A stretch of 64,000 nt of DNA from Corydoras sp. C115 (GCA_019802505.1 JAFMOC010000095.1:416501-480500), one strand, 5' to 3'. Shown: positions 20,554 through 33,605, counted from the first letter of the stretch. Numbers and translations: made by a program. Notes: generated by a model not told the origin, from the letters alone.

Positions 20554-21600
20554 ATTAAGCAAAAATATAAACACAACACTTTTGCTCCTATTTTTTCACA
20601 AGTTAAGCTTTAACTTTGTACATAAAAGGCTTTTTTTCTCTCAAATATTGTTCTCAAATTTGTCTAAATCTGTGCTAGTGAGCATTTATCCTTTACTGAG
20701 AAAATCCATCTACCTCAGGTGTGGCATATCAAGATAATAATTATACAGCATGATTATTGTACAGGTGTGTAAATGCACATTCAGGCCACGCCAGAATGTG
20801 CATTTACTTTTACTGTATTGGTTGGGTCTAAGGGCAAACAGGGTGTCAGAAAAACAGTCAGTATATTATGCAACCATCAGTGTAGTGCATCCTCTTCACA
20901 TAGAGTTGATCATGCCATATGCCTTTGAATGCGAGCCCACTCAAGTCAGTTACGACGACAAACTGCAGTTAGGTGGAGAACCTGATGAGGATGCCCAGCA
21001 TGCAGATGAGCCTACCTGAGACTGTTTCTGAAGATGCTGCATGTGGAAGTCCTGAGCTGGTGTGGTTACACATGATATATGATTGTGAGGCCAGTTGACT
21101 GTATTACCAGATTCACTGAGGTGGCTTATGGTAGAGAACTGAACATTCAGTTCATGGGGAAAAGCTCTGGTGGACACTCCTGCAGTCAGCATTATGGTCA
21201 CCCGGTCTCGACACTACATGGCTGTATTTAAGGTTTCTTCCTTAAAATAACAACATAACAGGGAGTTTGTTCCTCTTTGGGGGTTTTAACTGCTTACAAC
21301 ACTGTAAAGCTGCTTTTTGACAATGTACTATTGTAAAAAGCACTATATTAATATTATTATTATAACACTATATTAACACTATATTAAAATTACTTGAACA
21401 CGAGCATTTCAATTGCAAGCTCCATCAAAAGTTAAAACATGTGGTAGTGTGCTGTGTGATAAAACTGTACTCTACATTTTTGAGTGGACCTTTTGAGTGG
21501 ATTTTTTTTTTATATTTAAGAAAAAGGTTTTTTTTTGTACATAGAAGTCTTTTTTTTTAGAAGTTTTTGAGTTCAGCTCAGCAAAAACAAGTTTTTTATA
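20554..21600 (-). mobile_element. Fossil Tc1-like transposon
   Basis: The left end reads AAAATATAAACACAACAC and the right end carries TTGAGTTCAGCTCAGCAAAA, matching a Tc1 family widespread in fish. The minus-strand frame 20950-21201 encodes part of the N-terminal DNA-binding region (FPHELNVQFSTISHLSESG, VTTPAQDFHMQHLQ). The catalytic half is gone. A separate repeat is inserted at 21222-21385. Confidence 0.65.
21222..21385 (+). repeat. Interspersed repeat, 'GAGTCCCCCACTGAGCC' family
   Basis: The 3' half of the family: AACAGGGAGTTTGTTCC, CTTTGGGGGTTTTAACTG, GTAAAGCTGCTTTTTGACAA and TTGTAAAAAGCACTATATT. Inserted in the Tc1 fossil. Confidence 0.65.
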
Positions 21601-22008
21601 TATATATATATATATATATTTGTGTATTTGTTCAGTACAATTATTATTATTTTTTAAATGCCAAATATAATTGTGTAGTACTGTTTTTATAAATATAGTT
21701 TTGTTTATGTTTTAAAAATTTGAACGTTTTTCAGAGCACCTAAGTCAAACATATTTTAAAAGCAAATGTTTATTTAGTTATTTTAACTTCTTATTATTAC
21801 TGAATAAATGTGCCCCAATAAATGCATTGGTTTTTCATATATGACCACAAGAGGGCACTACATACCGTAGTACTTGAAATTAATAATAAAAAATCCTGAT
21901 TTATTTCATTACTTTTACAGATTTACAAGAGGAGAGGGAAAGAAATATATATTTAAAAATGTGTTGGAGTGATTTAAAAAAAATCGGTATGGCTGTTGTG
22001 CAGGTTAT

Positions 22009-22050
22009 GTGTGTGTGTGAATGTGTGTATGTATATGTGTGTGTGTGTGT

Positions 22051-22088
<38 letters not shown>
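22009..22088. repeat. (GT)n microsatellite
   Basis: About 35 GT units with a few interruptions. Open frames on both strands around it are artefacts. The surrounding 21600-22640 interval holds nothing else that I recognise. Confidence 0.9.
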
Positions 22089-22091
<3 letters not shown>

Positions 22092-22642
22092 TGTATAAAA
22101 CACAGGCAGAGTGAGAGAGCTCTACTAAGGCCTGCTCTATTCCTATCACTATCCAGTGCAATGGAGTCATTACTTGATAAACATCCAGGAATGATAATGA
22201 TGATAATGTGCAATATAATTTTTGGAAGGACAGTATAGTGTGAAATTGAGAATATTGAGACTTTAGTTTCCTTTGAGATCTTTGAAACTGCCCTGCCCTA
22301 GCGCATATGGCCATGTATCCCGCTGTCTCTTTGTTGGTGGCAAAGGCAGTCCTTTGTTACTGGTCTCATGTGTCTTGTGTCCATACCAATCATCACCAAT
22401 TATGACTTGCTCTCTGGTTGTCCATATTCAACCATTTCAGTCCTTATGTGTGAGCATACTCCAAACACATTTTATTGTCTGTGAGACTAAGTAATGATTG
22501 GCAGTCTTACAAACACCTGGACCAATATTTATCAACTGAGTGATAAAGGTGAGAAACTGCGTGTAAGGATGGTGTAACATGGGTGAGAGAACTAGCACTT
22601 ATCACCAATCTCTTCACCATTGCTTACTGTAATGCGAAAAAT

Positions 22643-22660
22643 GATTTCTCAAAAAAGGTA

Positions 22661-22740
<80 letters not shown>

Positions 22741-22760
22741 TATACCTTTTTTGAGAGATC
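22643..22760. repeat. AT-rich palindrome
   Basis: Two arms of about 26 nt (GATTTCTCAAAAAAGGTATG on the left and its complement on the right) enclose about 70 bp of TA. They pair with one mismatch and one 2-nt indel. The whole unit could fold as a single long hairpin or cruciform. Confidence 0.85.
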
Positions 22761-22799
22761 AATCGCTGAATGTTTTTAAAAACAAGCTGTTTTAAAGTT

Positions 22800-22805
<6 letters not shown>

Positions 22806-22885
<80 letters not shown>
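22806..22885. repeat. (AT)n microsatellite
   Basis: About 40 uninterrupted AT units, 45 bp after the palindrome. Confidence 0.95.
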
Positions 22886-22889
<4 letters not shown>

Positions 22890-23229
22890 TTTCCTAAATA
22901 AATTATCTGGATTCTGTCTACCTCAGTAGACAGCATTTTAAAACTTCAGCAATACACTATGCCTAATTCACACATACTGTCATACTCAGTGTAATGATCC
23001 ACCCAAAATCCACCCAACGCAACAGAACCTGAGAATCATCCTCCAACTTAATACCTCCTCTGTGTGGATCCTGATTATTGGAGAGCAGATTAACAAAGTA
23101 CGTAGAGAAATAAATGGATGGCAGTCTGTAATTGTAACTACAAAGTCATCTATATGATCAGTGAAACCAAATAAACAGACATTAATTCTAGAACTGAAGC
23201 AAACCTACCTTATAAAATGGCCATTAAGT
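22886..23229. other. Non-coding interval
   Basis: No recognisable feature. Confidence 0.5.
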
Positions 23230-23242
23230 GTATATAAATATT

Positions 23243-23371
23243 CATTCCTTCATTATCTTCCGCCTTATCCTTTATTAGGGTCGTGGGGGGGTTCCCCATG
23301 CCCATCCAGGGGAGAACGTTTCGGACGCTGGGCAGATACACCCAGGACAGGATGCCAATCTATCGCTGGGA
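23243..23371 (-). mobile_element. 5'-truncated SINE (short form) with 13-bp target duplication
   Basis: The 3' ~125 nt of the GGCGGCACGG SINE; in element orientation it begins TCCCAGCGATAGATTGG. It is flanked by perfect GTATATAAATATT repeats (23230-23242 and 23372-23384), showing that the truncated form itself was inserted. Confidence 0.85.
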
Positions 23372-23880
23372 GTATATAAATATTTAAATATATAGTGATG
23401 TATATTTTAAAAAATGTCTGTTTTTTATATATACTATATACAGTACATATATATTAAATAAATTGGGAATTATGAAACAATGAAACATTGTCATTATTTC
23501 AAATACTATAGAAAGAGAAGCATACTCAAATATCAGGAATAATAATAAATCATAATTTTAAAGCGCGATAAGAATCTCACACCTGCTCACTGTGACACTC
23601 ATATTCTCACTTCACTCCACTTCCTTTCTCTGAGCAGTCATGTGCTCCACTTCCGGAGTACTGGCACCTGCACTGGCACCACTTTTCCTTATTTAGCTAT
23701 TTCACTCTGCTTTCCTATTTATACGTCATTATATGTCATTGTCATTATACGTCATTGTCATTATACATCATTATTCATCATACCTCAACACAGTATATCT
23801 TTTTTATTCTTTTGGCTCAGAGCTGTTATGACCAATAGAGTGTTTTTGCTATTTCTTTCAACTCATTGTTTTCAAAATAC

Positions 23881-24230
23881 CTTCATTCATTCATTATCTT
23901 CTGCTTTATCCTCTATTAGGGTCGCGGTGGGGTTCCCCATGCCCATCCAGGGGAGAATGTTTCGGGCGCTGGGCAGATACACCCAGGACAGGGCGCCAAT
24001 CTATCGCTGGGCACACACTCACTCACACAAACACACTCTATATGGGGCAATTTGGAGAACTCAATTGACTTGATCCATGTTTTTGGACTGTGGGAGGAAA
24101 CCGGAGAACCCGGAGGAAACCCACGCAGACACGGGGAGAACATAGAAACTCCACCCAGATGTGGATTCGAACCGGGAATCCCTAGTGCTCAGAGGCGAAC
24201 GTGCTAACCACTAAGCCACCATGCCGCCGT
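23881..24230 (-). mobile_element. Full-length tRNA-derived SINE (GGCGGCACGG family)
   Basis: Complete copy with tail, body, B box (GGTTCGAATCC) and A box on the minus strand. AAAATAC lies on both sides (23874-23880 and 24231-24237). Confidence 0.88.
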
Positions 24231-24436
24231 AAAATACATACATATTAGCTATAATATAATAAGCAATCAAACAGAACTGTAACAAAACTAGAATTTGAAC
24301 AGAACATTCATTAAAAAAGAAATATTTTAGAAAGCTAAATGTCAAAATAAAATAGAATTATGTTGCGCACTTGCGTGTGTGCTCAATAATGACATTTGTT
24401 TCACTGTAAATCTGTATGTCAGTGGTTAAAGTATAT

Positions 24437-25440
24437 ACTATATTTACATTTAGTCATTTAGCAGACGCTTTTATCCAAAGCAATTTAGAAATGAGAACAT
24501 TACAAGTCAGAAGTTATGAAGAAAACCAAATATACTGTAAAATCATCAAACCTGATTGTTATTTGATACCCCCCCCCCCCCCCTTTTTTTTTTTTACAAC
24601 AGGTATTTGTTAAAAAGATGCATCTTCATTAGTTTCTTAAAACTGCTTAGTGATTCTGCCTTACGGACAGAGTTGGGAAGATCGTTCCACCATTTTGCAG
24701 TGGTGAATGCCACGGAGTGAGAATTAGCTCCTCGGTGAGGTGGAATCACTGGAGCAAAGTGAACGAGTCAAAGTGTATTTTGAAAAGATAGAGTGAAGGT
24801 AGGAGGGGGAAGATCCAGAAATGGTTCTGTAGGCCAGAGTCTGTGACGTGTGCTGAATGCGAGCAGCTACAAGGGTGCCAATAGAGGGAAATGAGTAGTG
24901 GAGTGACATGAGTTCACTTGGTCTGGTTGAATACGAGTCGGGCTGCAGATTTTTTAATTAGTTGAAGAGGTCTTATTGTGGTAGTAGTGCATTACAATTA
25001 TCAATCCGGAATAGGATGAGGTCTTAAACTACCAGTTGGGTAGCATGTTCAGTCAAGAAAGGTCTGATCTTCCTTATGTTGTAAAGAAGGAATCTGCAGG
25101 AATGGGTGGTTTTGATAACATGATCAGAGAGTTCAAGGTGGGAGTCTATTGTGAAACCAAGTTTCAGGAGCGAATCGGTTGGAATTTGGAAGGTCTGGTT
25201 GTGATGGACTGAGGGTTTAGCAGGGATTCTAAATTTAATTTGAGATGACGGGCATTCATCCTTACAGATATGTCGGTGAGGCAGGCAGATATCCGATTTG
25301 AGATTGTGGTGTCGACAGGGGCAAAAGACAAATGAATCTGAGTGTCATCAGCATAGCAGTGGTAAGAGAAACCATGCACCTGAATGACTGTGCTCTGTGA
25401 TGTAAAGCAAGAAAATAAGCAAGTTCAGTGTTAGATTCCC
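24437..25440 (-). mobile_element. L2-clade LINE, 3' part with RT fragment
   Basis: The minus frames contain the reverse-transcriptase motif YADDTQIHLSFAP (25164-25379), then the C-terminal region in shifting frames (SLHYSFPSIGTLVAARIQHT at 24724-24909). The element ends with the L2 tail GCGTCTGCTAAATGACTAAATG. The 5' end is lost at about 25440. A C15 run followed by T12 (plus strand, 24571-24596) lies in the 3' region. It is non-functional. Confidence 0.8.
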
Positions 25441-26150
25441 AGACAGTGCTCAAAAGACCCTTTTTGTCTGGAGTTTGCATGCTCTCCATCTAAAAACTTT
25501 CAACACCCTTCACACTTCAAATTTATCTATAAGTTTTTCATTTTTAATTTAGCTATTATGTACTTGTTACTCGTCAGGTAATAGAAGTGAATAGAATAGA
25601 AGGGAGAATAGAAGTGTAACAAAAACTATAAGCGGTATGTACCCACATCAAAAGGTGAGCACAGAATGATGGTGTAACAAAAGTAAGTTCAGGAGGGCAA
25701 TGAATCAACTTGCAATGAATGATGTTTACAAAAGTAACAAGGGGGGGGCGGTTGAAAGACGAGTCATGGCCACTCCCCATCTGAGAGAAGACATTAATCA
25801 TTAAAGAATTTCAAAAGTTTGTTACAAAAATATAATATTTTTAAAAATATATATGTTTGATTCCATCCTGGATTCCATTGACATTAGTCAGAGTGAGGTT
25901 GACGCACTGTAAACATACCTTAATACTTAATCTTGGATATGGACTTTAAATTGGTAACTCAATGATAGGCCCGCAATGTGAGATAATCCAAGATCTAATT
26001 TAAAATCAAGGTTAAGTCTTATTTAACAGACCAATATCAGATAACCTTTGCAAATAATGAATCGTAAAATCAATATTAAATTAAATTATACTAAGCCCTG
26101 TTCTGTTGCTTTAAACATCTGACAATTAAAATCAGTCCACCCCACTAAAA
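25441..26150. other. Non-coding interval
   Basis: Short frames only; no domain recognised. Confidence 0.5.
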
Positions 26151-27721
26151 GCTGAAGAAATTGAGCTTCCATACCTCAACCTTGTGCTTTATTGTCTTTC
26201 AAGAGACCTTAAGGATGAAACCCACCAAAATATCTTTGGGAGGTTTAGCACTTTCTTGGGGTTTGTTCACTCTTGTCAACACAGTAAATGCCCCCTGAGA
26301 CCACTCACACAAATAGGGATGGACCCTATCTGTTGATCTCACAGAGCAGAACTCCAAGACTAGCTTACTTCTCTTTCCATCCTCAAACTTCTGGACATGG
26401 AGGAGCCATGTAGTTAAGGTAGACTCCTCTGACCTGTGGTGGGACAAATCTTTTCAAATGCATAAGGTACAGACCCCACATTGCTGTTCTGGCCTAGCCC
26501 ATCAAACCTTATGTCAAAATGGCTGTCTGTAAAGATCTGGGCCACGATGGAGGCCTCCTGGGATCATTATTTGTTCTGGAATGTATCCATAAATGAGTTC
26601 CTCAATTGGGACACACTTCTCCACCTTTCTGCCACTGCTGCCATCTAGCTGCCACATGGCCAGTGACAATACACCCAAGCCATGTATGGCTTTCAGCAAC
26701 CTCAATCCGGCGGCCTGACTTTCTCTGAACTTCATACTGACTTTGGCATCCAGAATCTTCCTTGCTGGGGCTCCCGCAGGCTTTCTAGAGCCTAGCAGTT
26801 GCTCAAATGAGTTACTGGATATCCCTGGAAGGGGGAGAATGCTGGTGGGCAGCCGGACCCATTTTCCATAACAGGAGGTGAGTCTTGCTTGACTATTTCG
26901 ATCTGCTGTTCGCCTTGGCGGAGGGATCTGTCAGAGCCTGGGGGGTGTGTCCAAGTGCTGACTGCACAAACTGTAGGTGGAATTAATAATCACTCTGGAA
27001 GCACCTCACTGGGAATAGAGTTGCTCTTAAGGACCCTCTCGATTGTACCTTCAACGGGCCAGATGATGGCTGCCGCAATACATGGGTCTGCCAGGAAGTG
27101 CTTGCTTTTAGTATATTTGGACCACTCAGCTTGGGTCCCCAAGTGTGATTGCAAATATGGCTTGGTGTTCTTTAAACCTGCCCTATACTATGGGTTCGAA
27201 GAGCATTGGCTGCTTCTCGGGCCTATGTAAAGGGAAGGCTTTTTGTTCCAACCTTGCTGGAACCATTTCCAAGGATCATGATTGAAAAACTGAAAAGCCT
27301 TGGAGAGGCTATTGGAGGTCACAAGGCACATCCAATACTGGCTGCTGGCCCTTGCGTCCCTTATTCAAAAACTTGAATAAAAATACCATTAAGCCAAAAT
27401 TTAACCAGGAGTGGGACTCTGTCCGGTTGGTTCAGTGCTTCCTGGGTTTTGTTAATTTAATTTAGTAAATTTAGTACTTAATTTCATTTCCCATTCATTT
27501 CAATTCATTTAGTACTTTGTGCAAAAAATTGCTGATCTGGCAGTTCCTTTGATTGACCTAACCAAATAGCGAGAAGGGCATTTCAAGTAAACTTCCTAGG
27601 CTTAGAATGTTTTTAAAAGCATTCAGGTTAAGCTTACATTTTCACCTGTCCTTCGCCTACCAGACCCAGACCTCTCCTTCATTGTCAAAGTCAAAGCTTT
27701 AATGTGGAAATCAAGACAGAG
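26150..27721 (-). other. Unrecognised sequence with coding-like fragments
   Basis: The region is less AT-rich than its flanks. It holds several frames without low-complexity sequence: minus 26199-26447 and 26514-26735, plus 26889-27230. Minus-strand translation across 26160-27200 is broken by stops and shifts but has a balanced amino-acid composition (for example LLHVQKFEDGKRSKLVLEFC). It could be a decayed transposon or gene copy. I do not recognise the family. Confidence 0.3.
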
Positions 27722-28140
27722 TGTCACATACGGGCAATCCGTCCGACGGCCACACTGCGCAGTGCGGCGTGGTGCAAGAAGCGAGCCAGGTGACCAGGTA
27801 AACAAACAAACGGTCCTTTATTGGGTAGATCAGCGGGAACGCCGCTGAAGGCCCGGCGGGACGTGCCGGGAGCAAAACCCAAATCAAACAAACCAATCAA
27901 TAAACGAGACGAACAAAAACACCCGTTGTAACACAAAGATCTTCAAACATACATATATACAATGCTGGCCTCCTGACTCAGGGCACATGCGTGCTTTAAG
28001 AGTAGTCAGCAGGCCACACGTGATCAGATAGGACCCAATCCCAGCTCAAGGGGATGGGCCCTACCCTCGGGAACCCTGAACGGACACAACCGAAAAACAA
28101 GAAAACAGGGGGGAGTGGCCTAGCACTCCCAACCCTGACA
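27722..28140 (-). mobile_element. Solo LTR of the satellite-bearing LTR family
   Basis: The 419-bp sequence is clearly related to the two LTRs at 42699-43119 and 45965-46392 (GCGAGCCAGG, CAGCGGGAACGCCGCTGAAG, GACGTGCCGGGAGCAAAAC, GGCCTAGCACTCCCAA). It begins TGTCACATACGGG and ends CCTGACA. GACAGAGTG is found at both boundaries, but because it overlaps the LTR end it does not resolve to a simple 5-bp duplication. Confidence 0.85.
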
Positions 28141-28474
28141 GAGTGCTTTTACAGAAGTCTAGTATTCTTCATTCATCATAATGTGCATTCATAAAACTTT
28201 CAAGCTTATTCATGATTCTTTATAACCTTTGTGTTAAGTCTCTGCTAACGTTCATAGACATGTTCAAGACATGTTCAAAATGACTCTCATAAGGTGTTAT
28301 AACAGTATGACATGAGGCCATAAAAAGTGGCCATAAAAAGACATAATACAAAGACATGAGGCCATAAAAAGACATAATACATTATAATTTGAACTTAAAG
28401 AAACTTTGAAAATGTTGTTTTTTAGACAACTTTAACCTAATCTGTAAAGAGCATTTATGGTCTTAAATAAGACA
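28141..28474. other. Non-coding interval with a short local duplication
   Basis: GGCCATAAAAAGACATAATAC occurs twice near 28330-28380. Nothing else is recognised. Confidence 0.5.
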
Positions 28475-28700
28475 AAAGCTCAAGGAGGATTAGTCCCCCA
28501 CTGAGCCTTGGTCCTCACAAGGTTTCATCGTAAAAAAAAAAAAAAAAAAAAAAAAAAACATAACAGGGAGTTTTTTCTTGCCACTGTCACCTCAACTTGT
28601 GCTTTGGGGGTTCAGGCTTACAATACGGTAAAGCTTTTTTTGTGACAATGTACTATTGTAAAAAGCAATATATTAATAAATTACTTGAATTGACTTGAAG
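28475..28700 (+). repeat. Interspersed repeat, 'GAGTCCCCCACTGAGCC' family
   Basis: The best-preserved copy: TTAGTCCCCCACTGAGCCTTG, an A27 run (28532-28558), AACAGGGAGTTTTTTCTTGC, GGGGGTTCAGGCTTAC, and an ending TTGAATTGACTTGAAGG. The A run sits mid-element and is not a 3' tail. Confidence 0.7.
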
Positions 28701-30754
28701 GTGTTTGATAAGGTCTCCTTCATGTAATAATTCTACTTCAAGGTAATACATTATAACACTTTACTTGATGCCTGTAAAGACATCTTATAAGTTTCCATTA
28801 GCTTTTATAAGCACTTATTGAGTGATTTTTAGGAAAGACATATTTTTGTTAACAACATAAAGCTTCATTACACTGGTCTCTCAATGAGTTAATACATTGA
28901 GACATTGAGCTATAATGCATATTTTCTAATGACAAGAGGCTTTCTGAGACTTTTGACTAGTGTTAAATTACGCATTATGATCATTTATGTGAAGCTTAAT
29001 GAATGTGTTTATATTGCATTAATAATATCAGATTCATAGAAATTGTTACTAGTGAAACTGGTGTCACTAGTGAGTGTACTGTATGCATGTATATTACATG
29101 AGAACCCATGTAATTTTGTATTTATATTAATATAATTTTTCCACAAAAAGCTGTTTTAAATAAATACAAGTTAACAGACACAGAGTGTATATATATATAT
29201 GAATACAGCCTATGTGATTTTGCATAACTGCTTTGATCATTGCTGCCTTCAACTCAATACATACATACTGTGTGACTATTAAATAAATCTGGCACACCAT
29301 ACGTCTTTCACTGCTACTTGCCTCATGTTTGAAGACATTTCCATGTTCCTAGGCTCATGTAACTGCTGGTCTTCAGCCAATCTGAACCAAAGCCCATATT
29401 TTGGATGTCATTTTGGCTGTTTTCATATTGTTTTATTCACAGAGCATGGACTAATTATTTGAGCAGGCCTGCTCAGTGGCTAACAGACTGACAGTTGGCA
29501 TTATTGGAGTGATCAGGCTGTTCCTTAGCCTCTTTTCAATCCATTTGATGTATATTAACTATAATTGGTACCACAGCCACAATGATGTTTAGTAAACCTT
29601 TGTGTCATTTTCCAAGAGGGTGCTCAACAGGAATCCGGGGTGAAGGCTGGTTCTTGAAGATGTGTCGCAAGTGCTCATCAGCATTACACTCCACACTCTG
29701 ACCATACAGTTTGACTTTCATAATATGATTGCTTGAGATTTCCAATTTTTATTGTTTATGCATTTTTCTATATGCCTTATTATTATAATAAGTTTATTCA
29801 ATATGTAACCAGATATTACATTGTTTATCCCAATTGTATTTAAAAAATAATTATTTACTACTTTAGGATGCACTTTGAATATATATAAATCTATGATTAA
29901 ATGTTTCAACTGACCTGTTAATAAATCGGATGATAAGGCTAAGTAGGCTATATCTAATATCTTAATGAAAAATAAACTTTATTTAATTATTCATACTAAG
30001 CCATTTTTACAATAGTTTTATAATTCATAAGGGGCTACTAGTGATTAGGACTGTCTATGTATATGAATAATTGTTTGAAGGGTTGTGTTATCTTTATTGG
30101 AAGGGAGACGGTGAGAGCGGAATCTCCTGCAAGTTATACATAGCTGTTTGCCAGTGCAGTGCTGTTAGAGATCAGCAGTGACAGTGAACCACTCATTAAG
30201 CCCAATCAGTGTCAGAAAACTTAAGGGGGTGGGTGAAGGACACTCGATAAAATTAAGCAATTCCTGTGATACGAAGGACAATTTGAATAGTTATGGCATA
30301 TGATCTTGATGGAGTCTGGTATTGCTTAATACATTTATTTGCTGAGATAAGTCTTTTACTTTATTTTTTGTAAACATTTTGTTTCTTTAATCCAAATAGT
30401 GCACAGTCAATACCATGAAATTAACATTATTTCGTACAATGTTTTATTTTTCTAAAAGCAAATAATATTTCCCATTATTATTTAATATGTTTAAAATAGA
30501 AAAATAATTTATTTAGTAATTAACCATGTAATATATATGTAAAATATTGAAAATATTATTTCATAATTAAACAGGTAATTCTGATTGTTAAATCTGATTG
30601 ACTAAGATGTTCATTTGTGACATTTTTGACAATATGTACACCTCTGGCTGCTTCACATTTGTATGAATGTGCTAAGTTGCTTTTTAAAATATTTCTTTCT
30701 TTTAAATAACTCTTCTACATTGTGCCTAACATTGTGCCTACAATGATGACAATG
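28701..30754. other. AT-rich non-coding interval
   Basis: No gene, RNA or named repeat supported. Confidence 0.55.
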
Positions 30755-31005
30755 ATACCAGTGGCATGGTAACTTAGTGGTTAGTACACCTGTCTCTCAG
30801 AGCTGGTGATACAGATTTGAATCCTGATCTAGGTGGAATTTCCATGTTCTCCCCGTGTCTGCCCCGTGCCCCTATGAATTGTGTCTGTATGAGTGAGTTT
30901 GTGCCCAGTGATGGATTGAGATCCTGTCCTGGGTGTATCTGCATAGCGTCGAAACATTTTGCCCTAGATAGGGCATGGGGACTTTTAAGCAGAAGATAAT
31001 AAGAT
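30755..31005 (+). repeat. Degenerate SINE copy
   Basis: GTGGCATGGTAACTTAGTGG (A box region), GTTTCCATGTTCTCCCCGTG-like text and a decayed 3' part (GGGCATGGGGAC). An internal section between the CCCCGTG motif and the GTGAGTTTGTG region is missing. Confidence 0.7.
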
Positions 31006-32436
31006 GAGATAATTATTATATATGATAATACATTTGCATCCTTATAGAGTGTTTCTTAGCCAACTTAGGTAAGTGATTATTTAAGCCACAGTTTAAACAT
31101 GGTATTAAAAGGTCAACTTTATGAAATGGATGGATCTTTAGGTAGAATGGATGGCTGGATAGAAATTTGGATAAATACATTTTTAACGTGGACTCACAAG
31201 CCACAACCTAGGTTTTTGATATGAAAATAAGAAACAAATGTTTCACTTACAATTGTTTTTTAACCAAAATTTAGAGGATATTTATATATGTTTCCTACAC
31301 TTTGGGTGTGATTAGTGGTAGGAGCAATTCTGACTCATGACACTAATTAAAAAGTTTAAGGTGAATTTTTATTTTATTAATGCTTATTATTTAATTTTCC
31401 ATGCTTATTATTTTGTCTGTGTGTGCAAAGTAAGAATGAAAATATGTAATCATGTAAGGAAAAGAGTTTAAAAGCATCCTTTATTATTAGAAACGCTTTT
31501 TAAAACTGTGACATGGGGCATGACAAGTATGAGAATGTGTCTTCATCTGCGAGCATACAACCCGTGTTGCATGTATACTGATCCTTGCTGCAAGGAATCA
31601 AATATTCAACTTCTATTCTTAATTCAGTCTGTTATAGTCCTCATTTCAAATTTCACCACAAAACACAGTTAATGTTTAAAAGGTTCAAAAGACTGGCATA
31701 GGCCTATTCATATTTTACTAGGATTTGATTCAGAATGAACGCATGCATTTAAACATTCAGATTTAGATAACTCCATTGTTTGCAGCAACCTTTATATTGT
31801 GTCCATAATTATCAACAAGTATTTTCATTTTCTTTACTTTCAATCTATAAGAGATTTGTTTTAGGATCTTTGTGGAAAAAAAAAAAACAGATACAATACA
31901 GATTCTCTGTCCCAGCAATGTATCAGAATCGGCTGTCACTTGTATTGTCAGTGTTCACTTGTTTTCAAACTTTACGGGTCACTGAAGTGGCATTTGCTAC
32001 TTGTCCCCCGAAGATGTCATGTCCTTACTAACTAGCCAGTTGTGACCACTGTGTGAAGCCGTGCTGATGGTAAGCTAATTTCATAATGTTGACCATGTTA
32101 GTGACAAGGATGATGGGCAAAATGCTTATGCAAAACTTAATATGAATAATGCATGAAGTCATAGCCAGACAAGAGTCCACACAAACATCGTACATACTTA
32201 AATAAGGCAGCATATGTCCTTGTCTAGTTTGATTGGGTGGAAAGCTTGAAATGAAAAAAAAAAAAAAAACAGAGTGACTGCTACGTAAATTAGACTGTGA
32301 TAATTTCTTTTTTAAAAAAGAAATAAAACAATAAGACAATTTTATTTACTTTATTCATGTTATGCTAAATGACAACATAAAAAAACAGTTACAGCACTTT
32401 TGTGGGTTATTTTTAATAAAGCAAGTTAGTATTTGT
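31006..32436. other. AT-rich non-coding interval
   Basis: No supported feature. Confidence 0.55.
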
Positions 32437-32785
32437 AGTGGGAGATTAGTGTAGTGGAGGATTAGTGGTTAGCACGTCCGCTTCTCAGCACTGTGGATCC
32501 AAGTTTGAATCCTGAAGTTTCCATGTTCTCCCCATTGCTGCATGGGTTTTCTCTGGGTTCTCTGGTTTCCTCGCACAGTCCGAAAGCATAGATTCAAGGT
32601 GAATTGGCTGCTCTAAATTGCCCTTGTGTAGTTTGTGTGTATGTTTCTTTATGAATGAGTTTATGCCCAGCAATAGATTTGGGCCCTGTCTTGAGTTTGA
32701 TCTGCCCAAAAAGTTCATCAATTCATTGGCAAGGAGAACCCCACCATCCCTCCATGACCCTAGTAGAGGATTAAACTGAGAAGGA
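32437..32785 (+). repeat. Degenerate SINE copy
   Basis: GATTAGTGGTTAGCACGTCC (A box region), GTTTCCATGTTCTCCCC, AGTCCGAAAGCATAGATTCA and a final ACCCTAGTAGAGGATTAAAC. Old copy with many substitutions. Confidence 0.75.
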
Positions 32786-33104
32786 GATGTTCATTTGTAG
32801 TTATTACATGTCGAGGATAAATTTGTAAGAGATCAAAACTGTCTAAAAACCAATAAGCAGAGAACTCCGGTCAGTTATCTGATAATGTTCGATCTTCATG
32901 AATTATGGACAACTTTATGAAGGATGTGATCTTAAAAACAGCATCAGGGACATTAAAACCCAAGAGTACAGCTGATCACCTTGAACATAAATGTATCATA
33001 CAATTTTGGACAGTGTAGCTTTATTTAAACTCAAAAGAGTTAAAGGTAAAAGACTTGTTTGGTGGTACAATGATCAAATGCTATTTAAAACTACTAGGAC
33101 CTCA

Positions 33105-33377
33105 TCTTATCTAATTACTTATCTTCCGCTTAATGCCCCTCATCCAGGGGTAAATGGGCAGATACACCCTGGACAGGGTGCCAGTCAATCCCTGGCAATA
33201 TTTTTACTCACACAGACACACACATTACATAGAGGCAATTTACATTGATTCCCTGTCTTAGGGCAGTGACAGGAAACTTTTAAAAATGCAGAAAATCCAT
33301 GGGGACACAGATCAGGATTCAAACCTAGCCAGTATTGAAAGCCGGAAGCACTAATTACTATGCCACCGTGCCGCCCA
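33105..33377 (-). repeat. Degenerate SINE copy
   Basis: Minus-oriented: CTTATCTTCCGCTTAATGCC, AGATACACCCTGGACAGG and, at the head, GCCACCGTGCCGCC. Heavily diverged. Confidence 0.75.
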
Positions 33378-33605
33378 CTACTAGGACTATGGAGCATTAA
33401 TGGAGCATTAATTAATAAACTAAATTATTAAAATAAAGTATTGCATGGAAGGAGAGTATTGCTAAGTAAAAATTTTAACTAAAAGCAGATTTGGCTAAAT
33501 TTAATTCTGAATTAATAGGGAAAAAAAACTTTTTAAGTAACATTGTTAAACTACCTTGGAATGTTACTGTAGTGTTTAAGCTTGGCAGCTTCCTACCAAT
33601 GTTTC

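Noticed and set aside
23642..24073. 143-aa plus-strand frame and similar frames in other SINE copies
   Set aside because: Most of the frame lies in a minus-oriented SINE; the same peptide words recur wherever the SINE occurs.
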